Source: Geosiphon pyriformis | Lineage: Eukaryota > Glomeromycota > Glomeromycetes > Archaeosporales > Geosiphonaceae | Direction: 5' to 3' | Assembly: GCA_016748015.1 (NCBI GenBank) | Contig: JAAOMT010000436.1 | Span: 2,163,187 to 2,227,186 of the forward strand | Length of the DNA: 64,000 nt | Shown here: positions 1-11,593 of the stretch, piece by piece | How positions within the stretch are numbered: the stretch's first letter is position 1 | Layout: every line of letters begins with the position of its first letter | Program-made: the position numbers and the translations under genes | Notes under the pieces: generated by a model | Databases searched by the model: none | What the model saw: only the letters and a program-made list of their open reading frames with translations | What the model was told of the DNA's origin: nothing

Positions 1-19
1 GGAGCCACTATTTTTACTT

Positions 20-250
20 CTATTTCCTTGAACTACCTTGATCGCGAGACAAGCTAACCAAGGAAGGTTTTTTTCCTTGATTGATATTAACAGTTTGTCG
101 CTCAGTTCCAGCCTCAATTCTTTCTTGAAATTTGTTAAAATTATTTTCGTGTAGGCGAAACGATCGTCCCTCTGTTACCCAAGACTTTACATTATTAGAA
201 ACTTTTTCTGGGAATTTCCGAGCTGCTGAACGTGAAATTTTCGCGCCCAT
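20..250 (-). CDS. Hypothetical protein, first exon of a gene leaving the window
   Basis: An open frame starts at ATG 250 on the minus strand and begins Met-Gly-Ala-Lys, a start compatible with N-myristoylation, although that is only a possibility. It is basic and hydrophilic, with no membrane segment or motif I recognise. A plausible splice donor (GTAGTTC after CAAG, intron starting at 36) lies just before the in-frame stop at 20. The coding exon is therefore probably 37-250, with the rest of the gene left of the window. Base composition is balanced compared with the repeats, which supports a host gene. The function is unknown and the splice site is inferred. Confidence 0.45.
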   Translation of the reverse strand: MGAKISRSAARKFPEKVSNNVKSWVTEGRSFRLHENNFNKFQERIEAGTERQTVNINQGKKPSLVSLSRDQGSSRK

Positions 251-1152
251 TAAAAGAATTTAAATTAGAAATCAAAGGGGAACTTATGTTCACAATAAAT
301 CTAATTGATAATCTAAATTCAATTGGTTAAATTCAAAAATTCCTGGATAATGTTATTGAGAATTTTTCTTTCCCTTCCAATGCACGTGGAAGAAAAATAG
401 TGCTTTCGTTCTTTTCAACCTTTGGTTGTCACCACTACCTCCGTCGGGTCGACTTGCAGAGTTTCATGGTAAGAGATAAGTTAATAAGTTACTGCTAGGT
501 AATGGTGCTAGTGAATTAATTGATTTGGCTAAAAGGTCAGAAACCTAGTCGGTGGGATGTTCGAGTTCCAAGTACGAATGACCAAGGCAAATGGGAATAT
601 TTATTTCTTTACATATTATAAAGAATATAAACCTGCTACAGACCGGGAAAAAACTTGAGTGAGGTAAACCAAATTGGTTGAGTCGTTATAGTAGGTGCGC
701 ATCACAATACTAAAGCGTTTTTCTTCGGATTACAATACGATGATCTCATTTTACACAAATAAGAAAATATCTCTTTACATAATTCATTCTTGGTCACGTA
801 TAGGGTCACATATTGGTTCTGTTACAGAGCGTTAAGCCTATACAAGTTCAATGGCGCTTAAAAGAACTGTTTGGCGTGAATCATTAATTGTAAAGTAAAT
901 CATCGAATCTCAATCAGAGAAGAGGAACAAGAAACTTGGTCATTAAACTATTATAGAAATATCATAAAATTTAATGGAATACTTGATTTTAAATTTGTTG
1001 TGCCCTTTACTAATTTCGACCCAAAGGGTGATAATTTGAGTCTTGAGATTTTACAGTTCGAAACAATAAAAAGACGATGAAAAACGAAAAGTTGCAAATT
1101 CTTTGTGCTCCTGACTACGATTTCAAGGTTTGATAGACAAATCATCTCAATA
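251..1152. other. Intergenic region between divergent genes
   Basis: About 900 bp between the minus-strand exon ending at 250 and the MYND gene starting at 1153. The two genes are divergent, so both promoters should lie here. I see no convincing ORF, repeat or RNA gene. Confidence 0.5.
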
Positions 1153-2451
1153 ATGTCTAGGGAAGCAGAACTTCAAAAGCGGAAGTCAAAGCTGCAAATA
1201 GCAGGGCTTACTTGCGCAAACTGTCGCAAAACAAGTGAAGAAGCCGGGGTTATGGCTTTATCACGTTGCGCTCGTTGTCGAATGTTGTATTATTGCTCAA
1301 AGAGTTGTCAAAAAGCTGACTTCTCTGACCATAAAATGTTCTGCAAAGCCGTTCATGATTTATGGGAACTTAAAGAGTGGGACCCTTGCGAAGGTGACGA
1401 GTCCAAGTGGAATAAACGCGTAGTAGACCAAATCACTTGTTTAGGCTTAGATCTCGACCGTCCTCTTGATAATTATGAAAGAAATTTCATACTCTACCAA
1501 CCGAAATGTCAAGTGTGTTTTGTGACCCCGATGGAGCTTGAAAAACCACCCAAGATGATCCCATGTTCCGAATGCAAAATTATCTTGTGTTGCTCGAATC
1601 AACATTGGGAAATCCATCGTAGTCGACATCAAAGCCATTGTTCAACATATAAAATCATGATAGAATGTGAAAATATCATTTATGATATGGTCGATGGGAT
1701 CGAAGGGACGGCATGGGCTCAAGAAGAATGGGATGAAAACAAAAAGTTTCCCCCATTACCAAAAGATTGGCAAAGTTACTTTGAATGGAGAAACGCCCCA
1801 ATGTTCTCAGATTCTTTTGCCAAAATAGTAACAAATTCATTATCACAGCCATTGACTATTCTAGCTGCCCTTGAAAAGTTTTATACGCGTGATCAAATAA
1901 ATTCATTTGATGAATTGATTATACACATAATTGGTGCCGGGCAATACGAGATTATGTCTTTAATGGCGTTTGAGGAGTTGATGCACGTCCTTCCCAATAT
2001 TCGAATTCTTAGTCTCGCGCTAATCGGATTTGAATTACCAAATATCAGCTCCAGGATATCCATGGGATGTTGCCCACGGTGTACTAAGGCGAAGAGAAAA
2101 CGTATTTCTTCGATACATCCCACTTCTTATCATCAATACGCTGAATCTTTGGATTATTGCGCCCCTCATCTCGCTGTCGGCTTTAACACAGGGCTTTATG
2201 AGGACGACACACAACATTGGGAGCCTACAGTTAGATCTCTATTGCAAAAAAACATACCATGTGTGTTTACCTCCTATTCTAAAGAGGAAGCCAAGCAAGA
2301 CTTGCAAACCCTGAAAGATTGGGGTGCGAAAATTATTATTGGCAACAAAGAAAACAAATGGCGAAGTACTGTGCCCATTGTAGAGCCACAGATTTTGGAT
2401 AGGTTCTTTTACAATAATTATTATAGAACATTGTTTCGTGGCAAAAAATAA
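1153..2451 (+). CDS. MYND zinc-finger protein with MSS51-like C-terminal domain
   Basis: A single-exon frame with a classic MYND finger near the N-terminus. Its ligands, counted from ATG 1153, are C21, C24, C39, C42, C48, C52, H60 and C64. A second, looser Cys/His cluster follows at C119, C122, C138, C141, C146/C147, H151, H159 and C163. From about residue 230 the protein resembles the C-terminal domain of the Mss51 mitochondrial-translation family, including a CAPHLAVGFNTGLYED-type stretch. The open frame reaches back to 1105, but the internal ATG at 1153 gives a start much closer to the finger and is preferred. MYND fingers usually bind proline-rich peptides. Yeast Mss51 acts in COX1 translation, but such proteins are multigene in many fungi, so a mitochondrial role is only possible. 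The frame is intact at 432 residues. Confidence 0.85.
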   Translation: MSREAELQKRKSKLQIAGLTCANCRKTSEEAGVMALSRCARCRMLYYCSKSCQKADFSDHKMFCKAVHDLWELKEWDPCEGDESKWNKRVVDQITCLGLDLDRPLDNYERNFILYQPKCQVCFVTPMELEKPPKMIPCSECKIILCCSNQHWEIHRSRHQSHCSTYKIMIECENIIYDMVDGIEGTAWAQEEWDENKKFPPLPKDWQSYFEWRNAPMFSDSFAKIVTNSLSQPLTILAALEKFYTRDQINSFDELIIHIIGAGQYEIMSLMAFEELMHVLPNIRILSLALIGFELPNISSRISMGCCPRCTKAKRKRISSIHPTSYHQYAESLDYCAPHLAVGFNTGLYEDDTQHWEPTVRSLLQKNIPCVFTSYSKEEAKQDLQTLKDWGAKIIIGNKENKWRSTVPIVEPQILDRFFYNNYYRTLFRGKK

Positions 2452-4320
2452 TCATTCAATCGTTATTAAAAGAATCTTGTATGCACTTTTAGATAATTAA
2501 AATAAATCGAACTGGACTATCTGTCTTGTATAATGTTTCCTTATGGCGTATAATTTATTTAATATGACTATTTCATGAAACCAGGAAATTTCGCGATCTT
2601 TAATGTAATTATCCCCTTGTTCCCTCACCTTACCCAAAAAGAGAAACAAAACTTCCAAAAGCACAATTAGGATTGAAAAAATCATGTGTTAAATTTAAAG
2701 ACAATTAACTTTTAACAACTGATACTTGAATAACTATATTTCTTGAGGCGATACTTATATAAAGTTAAAGGAATGATGTTATTGATAAAGAGCTTGCAGA
2801 AATTCATCAAGAAATCGAGACCTTTTTTCAATGATCAATAAATCCTTATATCTTAATTAATGCATTTTGATCTTTATTTGAGCCCAAAGATACATAATCT
2901 TCAGGTTTGTGAATTGTGAGAGAAATAAAATAGGAGGTTGAGATTGAAATGCCGAAAGATATTTAGCAAAGGAGTGATTAATATTTACTGTATTTGATCG
3001 AGTTAAGATTAGGATTGTTTTCTTCAAACATATACTTGAATATATATGCGCTTATTGCTGAAAGTATTCAGAATCTTAATTAATCAATGAAAATTATTAT
3101 TAAAATTATTTCAATCAATTTAATCCATAAAATAAAGTAATCTAGATTGAAATGATTTATTTAATAAATAATTATTCAAATGAAATAAAAATCTAGATTT
3201 ATATTTAAAGAAAAATATCATTCAAAAGTATTTATTATCTTAAAAACATATGATCAAAAATTAATTACAATATATATATTTTTATTTATTGATGTAGCTT
3301 TTTTACTATCTATATATATAGTTTATAAATAAATATAAGTTACATCTTTTTTTATATGTGACTAGTTATTTAAACTTACACCAAGTTAAATTAAGCACAA
3401 AAATAACTTTTTTATATTTATTTTACTAATAAAATAATTTATATTTATATTTTTTTATACAAATTTCTTAATTTAATTTTGGTATCTTTTTTATTAAACT
3501 TTATTATAAAGTTTTATTAATTCCAAAAAACATTAATTAATTAAATTTTACACTTATTAAAAAATTTATTTATTTTAAAAAAATATATTTTTAATTAAAT
3601 TTAAGTTTTTACTATTTTTTAATTTTATATTAAGCTTTTTTTTATTGATTAACAGAAAATTAACATAAATAATCAAAAAATTAATAATTTTATTAAATAT
3701 AACTTTTTTTAAAGTACTTAAAAATAACAATAATTTATGTTGTTATTTATTTTAAAATTTAAAATTTTTGTTTTTATTTATTTAAAAAATATTTTTAAAC
3801 CAAATTGATTGATTTTTTTTGGTTGTATAATTTTTAAGATTAATAATATAATTGTTTAAATATATTATAAAAATATTATAAAATATTATAAAAAATAATA
3901 ATAAAAAAAAATTTATTTAGATATTAAAAAAAAAATTTTTATATATCTTTTAATTAAAATAAAAACAAATTAGAAAGCTAATTACTAAGACTTTAATATT
4001 ATTTATTTATTAATTTCTTAAATATAAAAAAAATAAGTTTAATAAAAGTTTTAAATCTGAATTTTGAAAAAATAAAATTAATAATTGTTATAGTAATATT
4101 AATAAAAATACAAATCTTAAGAACATAAAAATATTTGTATAAAAAAAACCAGTTTTATTAATAATAAAAAGATAAATAAATTTGAATTTATAAATAATAT
4201 AATAAAACTATTTGTTTTTAATTTTTTAAGTAATAATAAGATTTTTAATTTTTTTTAGTGTTTAACAAATTAAAGTCTTTTGTTTTACTTATTAAAAAAT
4301 AAATAAATAATTAGACTAAT
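2452..4320. other. Intergenic, increasingly AT-rich
   Basis: 3' flank of the MYND gene (to about 3000) followed by AT-only-like sequence rich in poly(A)/poly(T) runs. No coding region, RNA gene or recognisable repeat was found. The right end merges into the 5' flank of LINE-A. Confidence 0.5.
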
Positions 4321-4471
4321 AATAAAAACTTTTTTCTTTCTTATGTTTCAAATTTTTTAAAGAGCATAATTTAAAAAAAAAAGTTTTTATTTTTTTTTGT
4401 TGTTTTTTTTCAATATTTTTTAACTTAATAACTCTTTTGTTGTGGATTTGAAAATTGCTTCAAGTAGTAAT

Positions 4472-6372
4472 ATGTCTAAAAAAAAGACACTTAAAAAGAC
4501 TTTTTATGATTTTACTAACAGCTTTTTTTCTTAAAAAAGAAAGTTGTTCTTGGTAATATTAAGCATTTTGGTAATAAAAAAAACATTTTCTTAGTTAAGT
4601 TTGGTTTTAGTAATAATATGTTTTTAGATATAAACAGTAATTCTAGTAATAGTAAAGACAGTAGTTTTATAACTAGTATTAATAGTGGTTTTTTTTTATT
4701 CAGCTATTATTACTCTTAAAGCCAAAAAAGTAATATTTGGTGTGGTTTGTGGTTTTTTTTTGGTTTCCTTGATTTTAGTATAAATAAAAAAATTGGATCT
4801 CTTTTATCTTCTTTTAGTATCTTATTAAACAGAAAATAAATTGACCTTAAAATAGTAAAAATCTCAATAGAAGTATCAGTCAAAAAATTTTTTGTTTTAA
4901 ATATCAATCTTTCAGCTATAAAAGGCAAATTAGCAACAGCAAAAACTTAGTTCATCAAAAAAAAAATTTTATTTGTCAATAGTTTTAAAGAAGGCTATTA
5001 CTTTCTCAAAATTTGAAAAGATCATCAGATCTATATTTATATTAAAAGAAAATATAAATAAAATTGTGTTATTGGCTTAGAAAAAAAGAATTATTGTAAA
5101 CAATAATATTAAAAAACAAAAAATTCAGTTAAATTGGACTGTAATAATCAAAAAAATTCTTATAAATATGTCTAAAAAAATAATTATCACTACAGTTTTT
5201 GTGTTTGGTCAAATTGTGTTGATTTATTTACAATTAATTAAACTGTGATAAAAGACTATAATAAAGTTCACTAAATTAGTTCAAGCAAATCAATTGGCAG
5301 CAAAATAATCATTTTTAATTGGAAAAAATTCAGTACATATGGCCAAAGCTGTGGAGAATCATAATATATAGATGTTTAAAAATCAGTATAGAGCTTTTTT
5401 ATTTATACTTCTTGTAAAAACAACTGTACACAATCTTAGCATTTTACTGAAGAGAATTAGTGAAAAAACTTGTGTTATTAATTAGTTATTTAACACTAGT
5501 AATAAAGTTTATTGTGTTGTTGTTAGTTTTGAGTCTAAAAAAAATCTAGAATTTATCTTTCTTATAGAATCAATTCTTAGTGGTGTAAAATTTTTTTGAA
5601 CAAAACTGGATTTGGTTTGTTGTAAAAAATATTAGCATTTTGAAAATTCATTTTTTGAGTATAATTCTTTGGGATTATCTGCTCTTATTTCAAAAAAAGT
5701 TTATAAAAAAAGTATTTCAGATAAAAATTACTTTTAGCTGGCCTATTTTTACACAAAAAAAAATGTTTTCATTACTTGTCTAATTACTTTTAATGGCAAA
5801 TCCTGGGCATAAGTAGTTTTTTTAATTGTTGGTTTTGTTAGTATTCATTTTGGTCTTTTTTTTAAGCACTCTTTTTTTAGTGGTTTTTATTTTGACAATG
5901 TTTTTTCTGTTTTTTATAACATATTTTTTATTAATAATCAGCTGGTCTTTTTAGAACATTTTTTAGAATTGTTAGCAGATCAGATATTAACAATTGTATA
6001 AAAACTAAGTAATATGGAATTGGTGTCTTTTATATTTGTTTTTTATTTTTATTTTTATTTTATATTAGTAGATTCTTTGGTTTTTGGTTTTAATTTAACT
6101 TTGAATCTGGTTATAAATGCTTTTGTAATGTTATTTTTTTACATAAAATTAGACATATTTTTAAATAATCTATAGAACTTGCTTACTTCTTTTTTATTAA
6201 TAGCAGTAAAGGTTTTAGTTTTAAGCTTAGGCAGTTCAAAGATTTTGACTATCAAGATTAAAGATCTGGAATCTAAGATGATTGTTTTTGAAGTTTTTAT
6301 TAATTCAATTTTGGCTAGGTTAGATCAGTTGTGTATTAGCTTGGATTTTTTATTGCTTTTTTTATTTCAATA
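4472..6372 (+). pseudogene. LINE-A ORF1 (nucleic-acid-binding protein) remnant
   Basis: Starts with ATG and a Met-Ser-Lys-Lys-Lys-Thr N-terminus, as in LINE-C ORF1. The CCHC region is visible at 5606-5663: the leader LDLVCC is kept, but two zinc-ligand Cys codons have become Tyr codons and Glu codons have become Lys or stop codons, as read against LINE-C. The RRM-like segment lies near 5110-5300. A short open stretch (6179-6372) with coiled-coil character forms the C-terminus. In intact relatives this protein would bind element RNA in the RNP. Confidence 0.7.
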
Positions 6373-6381
6373 ACTGATTTA

Positions 6382-9300
6382 ATATGGAAATTTGCTATAT
6401 ATAATGTTCAGAATATTAATGTTTCTGCTAAGCAAAAAGATATTATTTGTTAACATATAAATACTAAGTATTAAGTTTTAATTATCATAAAAACAAAGTT
6501 GAAGTCTAATTGCAGGTCTTAAATAATAAACAAATTTAATAAAGTTCAGATTTTTATTTTGAGACTGGATAAAAACTTTTTAAGTACTAGTATGACAGTA
6601 ATTATGAACGTTTTTTTGGCTTGTTATGTGTTTAAAATCAAAAAAGTCCTAAGCTGTTTGATCTCAGTTTAACTATTTTTTAAGAATAAGCTTTTAATAA
6701 CAGTTTTGGGCTTGTATATACATGTATTTACAGTAGTATAAACTAAACAAACAGTAAAAATAAATGTAATTATTGCTAAGACTGTGAATTATAGCTCTTT
6801 TATAATTATAAGTGGGAATTTTAATGAAAATAGTTCTAAAAAAAATTCAAGTTATTGATTGTGTTTAAGTTTGGGTTTAGTTAATATTTTCAGAAGTTAG
6901 TTTTTATTCAAGCTGTTTACATAAAGCAATTCAAAAGAAGCTACAAAAATTATTAACTATTTATTTGTAAGTAAAAATTTTTTATCCTTATTGGCTAAGC
7001 AGGTGGTTGATGATGTTTCTGAGTTTTTTAACATAGACCACAAAACTGTCCTATTCTCAATTGAACTGAGTAGCTTACTGAATGTACAAATAAGTATTGT
7101 TTAAAAACTGGTTAACAGAGATCATTAAAAATTAAAAATTAAAAATATGAATAATTTTAAGTAAACTGGTTTTAGAAATTGCTTGTTATTTCTATTTTTT
7201 TTGGCAAATAATAAGTTTGTTAATGCCAATAATAGTGATGATTTAAATACAATATAAGAAATCTTATAAAATATAATGATAAATTCAGCAAATAGAGTGT
7301 TTTTTAAACATTAATATAATAAAATAAAGTGTTTTTCTAATAAACAGTTGTTAAAATTTCATAGATTGGAATTACTAGTTGTTAAGTTCATTAAAGCTCT
7401 AAGCATTAAAAACAAATTAAAATCCAACTATTTTCTGTAGACCTAATTGGTTGTTGATTATAATAAAGCTTTGAAGATTCAGAGCTTAATTTAGAATAGT
7501 GTAAAATTAACTAATGTTTTTTGTTGCTTATTAAAAATTAAAAAAGAGTATTATAAATCCAAGTTATATAAATCAAAAGTTACTAAAACTGCAGTCATTA
7601 ATGTTGTTATAAAGAAAAAAATAGAAAATTTCTGTTTAGATAAGAGCCAAATAATTAAAAGTGTACTGAAAAATTTTTCTTACAAAGTGATTTTGGATTA
7701 TTTGGTGGTTAATAAGGAATTAATTTTGGAACTTAATAAAATTAAAGCCAAAATAGATTAAATAATGAAAGACTAGACCAAAAAATAAAAAATTCCAGAA
7801 TTTGTCTTTGGAATCTAAACAAATCAATATACTTTTTTGAAGTATGTAGATAATTGTGTTTTTTTAGATATAATAGATATTATTGATTATAAAAAGTTGA
7901 TTTGGGTGGTTAAGAAATTGCCAAATAAAAAAGCTGCTGGCCTAAATGGCATACTTAATAAGTTGTGAAAACATTGTAAAGATAATATTTTAAGATGTCT
8001 GTTAAATCTGCTAAATTCTTGTTTGTTTTTAAGCAAAACTTCAATATTGTAAAAACATGCTTAAGTCTTAATAATACTCAAGCCATATAAATAAATAAAA
8101 AATTTAATGAATATTCAACTTATTATTTTAATTGAAATAACAAGAAAAATTTTGTCCAAAATTTTTTTTAATAAAATTTTTCTTATTTGCAGCAAATTTA
8201 AAATACTTTATAAGAATAATTTTTTAGTGTTAAAGAGTATTTTAACACAAATTCCAATTTTAATTATAGGCTTTGTGATTAAAAATGCTTTGGAAAAAAA
8301 TAAAAAATTGTGGCTGGTTTTGCAGGATATATACAAGCCATATGATTTAATTGAATAATATCATTTGCACAACAACTTAATTAGAATTAAAATATATAGA
8401 CACTTCATTAAGTTCTTTAAAAATATTTACAATAAAAAAGTTAATTAGATTATAACAGATTTTGGACTTTTGAATAGATATATAGTTTATAATAAACTTG
8501 ACCAAAGAAAAATTTTTTACTTTTGTTGTGAAGAATTTTTTATGTTTCTTTGCTTTATAAGATTAAAAAACATAGAAGTTTGTATGAATACAAAGTAAGT
8601 TCAAAATTTTTCACAAAGACTGGCAAAATTAATCTTAAGAATGGCAAGACTTTTTTTTTTGCTATAAGTATTTTTGTAGATAATACTATCTAAATTGAAA
8701 ATTGTATGTATTTTGAACATTATAAATGAGTTTTTTTCTATTAATAACATTTCAATTAATACAGACAAGATGGTCATTATTTTTATTAATTAGGAAGCTA
8801 AAAAAGTTGTATTGTCTATCAGTGATTTGAAAATTTCAATGGCCAAAAAGGACAAATTTCATAAATATTTGGAAATTTTTTTGTTAACTGTTAGTTTATT
8901 CAAGCCAAGCTTAACCAAAGCTTATTCAAATATCAAGTTCTTCTTAAATGTAATTTTAAGAAAAACTATTACTGAAAACAATTTTTGTATTTGGTGTCTG
9001 CTGTTTTGTAGTCTATTATTGATTATAGAATACAGTTTAGTTATGTTTCAGAAAGTGTGTATAAAAAGTGGAACAAGATATTAAGAAAAAAACTAAAGCT
9101 TAAGACTAATCTGTCTAAAAATTTTTCCAACAAAGCTTTATATTACTTTGAGTTATATAGTCTTAAAACATTCAACAAATACTGGCTAAAAATTTAATGA
9201 CTAATTTGGTTAATTTTGCCAATATAAATAGAACTTTTGGCAAGTTTTTTGAACACAGAGTTATGAATCTATAGGCTGCTAACTAGATGTTTTGGCACTC

Positions 9301-10900
9301 TTTTCAAGTTTTAGTTAAGTTGTCAATTAATTCTATAAATTGTTTTTTGGTAAATACAACACATGTTTTACTTTTTGCAATCTGTTTTTGAATGGCAATT
9401 TGCCTAATGTATTTTAGACTAAAAATAGCATTGCAATTTTAGATGTATTGGATTTGAATAATTATATAAGTGTAGTGGAGTTTTTTAGAAAGTTTGGCAT
9501 TATTTTTGTGGACCAGTTTTTGGATTGTTGTACTACATGCTTCATGTAAAACACTTTTTACAGATAGAAAAGACTGAATCTTAAAGGTTTAATTTCTGGC
9601 TAGTTCTGTTTACTGGTCAAGTTTATTGAGGACAGTAGTTTAGTGAATAATAAGATATTGGTTTTTTGTTTTACTTTTATAGACTATCTTTGTAATTTAG
9701 ATTATGTTAGTAGATATTTGTTAAATTCTGGGTCAAATAACATAAGTGTTTACACAAATAGTTTTGTTAAGTCTGAAATTAATAGATGCTTATAAAAGTA
9801 TTATTGTTTATTTTTTAGATGTTGATATAAGTATTAGAGTTAAGATAAATGATTTGCTGTTCTTAACTTTGGTAGAATTGCAGACCATTGCTTTTACTTT
9901 AGATTGTGTATCTGTTTCTTGTTCTGTTATTTTGTTTATAGACAGCCAGATATTATTAAATATGTGCTGTTTTAACAAGTGTGTATTTGGTTCTGATTTT
10001 TGCAGTAAATACTGGATTAAAAAAGAACACATTTGCCAAGTCATTTTAAGAAAAAGTTTGTCAATTGCTTGAAGTAAGATCAAGAATTATTTTGGTGTTG
10101 TCAAGAATAAATGTGCTGATTTTTATATCAATACTGTCATTACTTCTAAGTTTATTCTATCTTTTTGAGTGTTATGCTATTTCCTTAATGTTAAAGGCAA
10201 ATTTATCTTTGGAAATACTTATTACTTTGTTAAAAATTTATTCAATATAGTTAATTTTATTGATTAGAAATCCAAATATTTCAATAATATTATAAATACA
10301 AATATTGATATTAGTTTTGATATAATTAAAACTTTTAGTGTTTAATATTCTAATAACAAAATCTGCTTTAACTATACTAATTTGTTATTAGTAGTACTTT
10401 AGTTTTATTTTATAAAAGCATTTTATTGTTATCTGTTTGTGGCTAAAAAAAAGAGATTGTATAATCCAAAGTATTTAAGTATGGCTTGCATCTAATATAG
10501 AATAGTAAAAAACTCTAATTACTTGTTTTTGTATATACATAATAGTAATGTTAAGATAGAATTATTATTAAACACTGCCTTAGAATAGAATGAATTATTG
10601 AGTGCTTTTGCTAAAAAAAATGTAATTGTTTGGTCTCTGTATAAAACTAAGTTGTCTGTTAATTTGTATATATTATTGGTTAAAGACTTTGTATTAAAAA
10701 ATTAAGTGGCTAATACAGTATGCCATTTGGACACTGGATTTAATAGTGATATATTGGTTGACAAATTGGTTTGTGGTCTTGTTAAGAGTCACAAATTTAT
10801 TATTTAACTGTCAACTGCTAAGTTAAAATTTTATTACAAAAAGTATAATTTTTTGCCACATAATAGATTTAATATTTTTTGGTTTTTGGCTTGTTATCTT
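6382..10900 (+). pseudogene. LINE-A ORF2 (endonuclease, RT, RNase H) remnant
   Basis: The APE-type endonuclease is seen at about 6382-7090. The GDFNEN-type motif reads GNFNEN near 6812 and the terminal His motif reads IDHKTV near 7033. RT spans about 7850-9085: the first catalytic motif is near 8325 (DIYKPYD) and the second reads FVDN near 8670, where LINE-B has FVDD. RNase H lies at about 9720-10060, with the first Asp motif changed to YTN, a retained VELQ Glu motif and an IDSQ Asp motif. The longest open pieces are 8107-8358, 8812-9084 and 9746-10072. The element is not functional. Confidence 0.75.
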
Positions 10901-11057
10901 TGTGGTTTTTTGAATTGATTTACAGTTTTGGTGTTAGATTAAGTATTTAAATTTGCTTTGAATTATATTTTTGTTTATTCAAATTAAGTTTTGGTTTTTT
11001 GAAAGATGTTTTTTTAATAAGTAATTTAAGTATATAATATTGTTTTAATTGGTTTAA

Positions 11058-11069
11058 ATAGCTAATTAT
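11058..11069 (+). repeat. LINE-A 3' hairpin, decayed
   Basis: ATAG-CTAA-TTAT, the position-equivalent of the GTGR/YCAC hairpin in the other LINE and GagR 3' ends. Pairing is still possible, with one G-T wobble. Confidence 0.45.
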
Positions 11070-11432
11070 ATATAGAAAAAGCATAAATTATGTTTAATTT
11101 AAAATCTTGTTTGATTTTATGTCTTTAGATAATAATTAGACTGTATTTATAAAACATTAATAAAAAAAATAAATTTTTTTTTTTGATTTTGTTAAGTTAT
11201 TTATATTAAATATTAATTTTTTAATTATTATTAATAAGAATTTTTTTAAAAATTAAAAGTTATTAAAAATTGTTTTATTAAGTAAATAATTTTTATTTTT
11301 TATAATTTTTTTATATTTATATTTATATATATTTTTTTTATTACAGTTTAATGAGTACAATCCAATCACTACCTAGTATACAGAATCAAAACAATAGACC
11401 TCAGCTAAACATAATTCATGTATTTACTACAT

Positions 11433-11444
11433 GTGACTAGTCAC
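11433..11444 (-). repeat. LINE-B 3' hairpin (perfect palindrome)
   Basis: GTGACTAGTCAC. Compared with GTGG/CCAC in LINE-C and GagR, both arms changed together (GTGA/TCAC), which keeps the stem. Confidence 0.6.
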
Positions 11445-11593
11445 TTGGACTAATCAAAGCAACACTATGCACTTATATGAACAGATACCATATTAACCAA
11501 ACCAAAGAAAAACAAACAAGGCTTATAAAAACCAAAACTCACATCAAGAGAATCATTAACACCAATTAATCTGACTATGCCATCTGACAAGTC

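Larger units (their letters stand above)
4320..11170 (+). mobile_element. LINE-A: full-length, heavily decayed non-LTR retrotransposon
   Basis: A complete non-LTR element that has lost all long frames. Its 5' leader (from about 4320) aligns by eye with the 5' leader of LINE-C (28712-28880 reversed). Its 3' end aligns with LINE-B, including a small hairpin at 11058-11069. In order it carries ORF1 (RRM plus CCHC remnants), an APE-type endonuclease, reverse transcriptase and RNase H. Every domain is broken by stops and many catalytic codons are changed. It is far more AT-rich than LINE-B or LINE-C. Boundaries are approximate because the flanks are also AT-rich. Confidence 0.8.

Noticed and set aside
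526-570. A-box-like TGGCTAAAAGGT and B-box-like GTTCGAGTTCC, as in a tRNA or SINE
   Set aside because: The boxes are only about 32 bp apart, the T-arm does not pair and no cloverleaf can be drawn.
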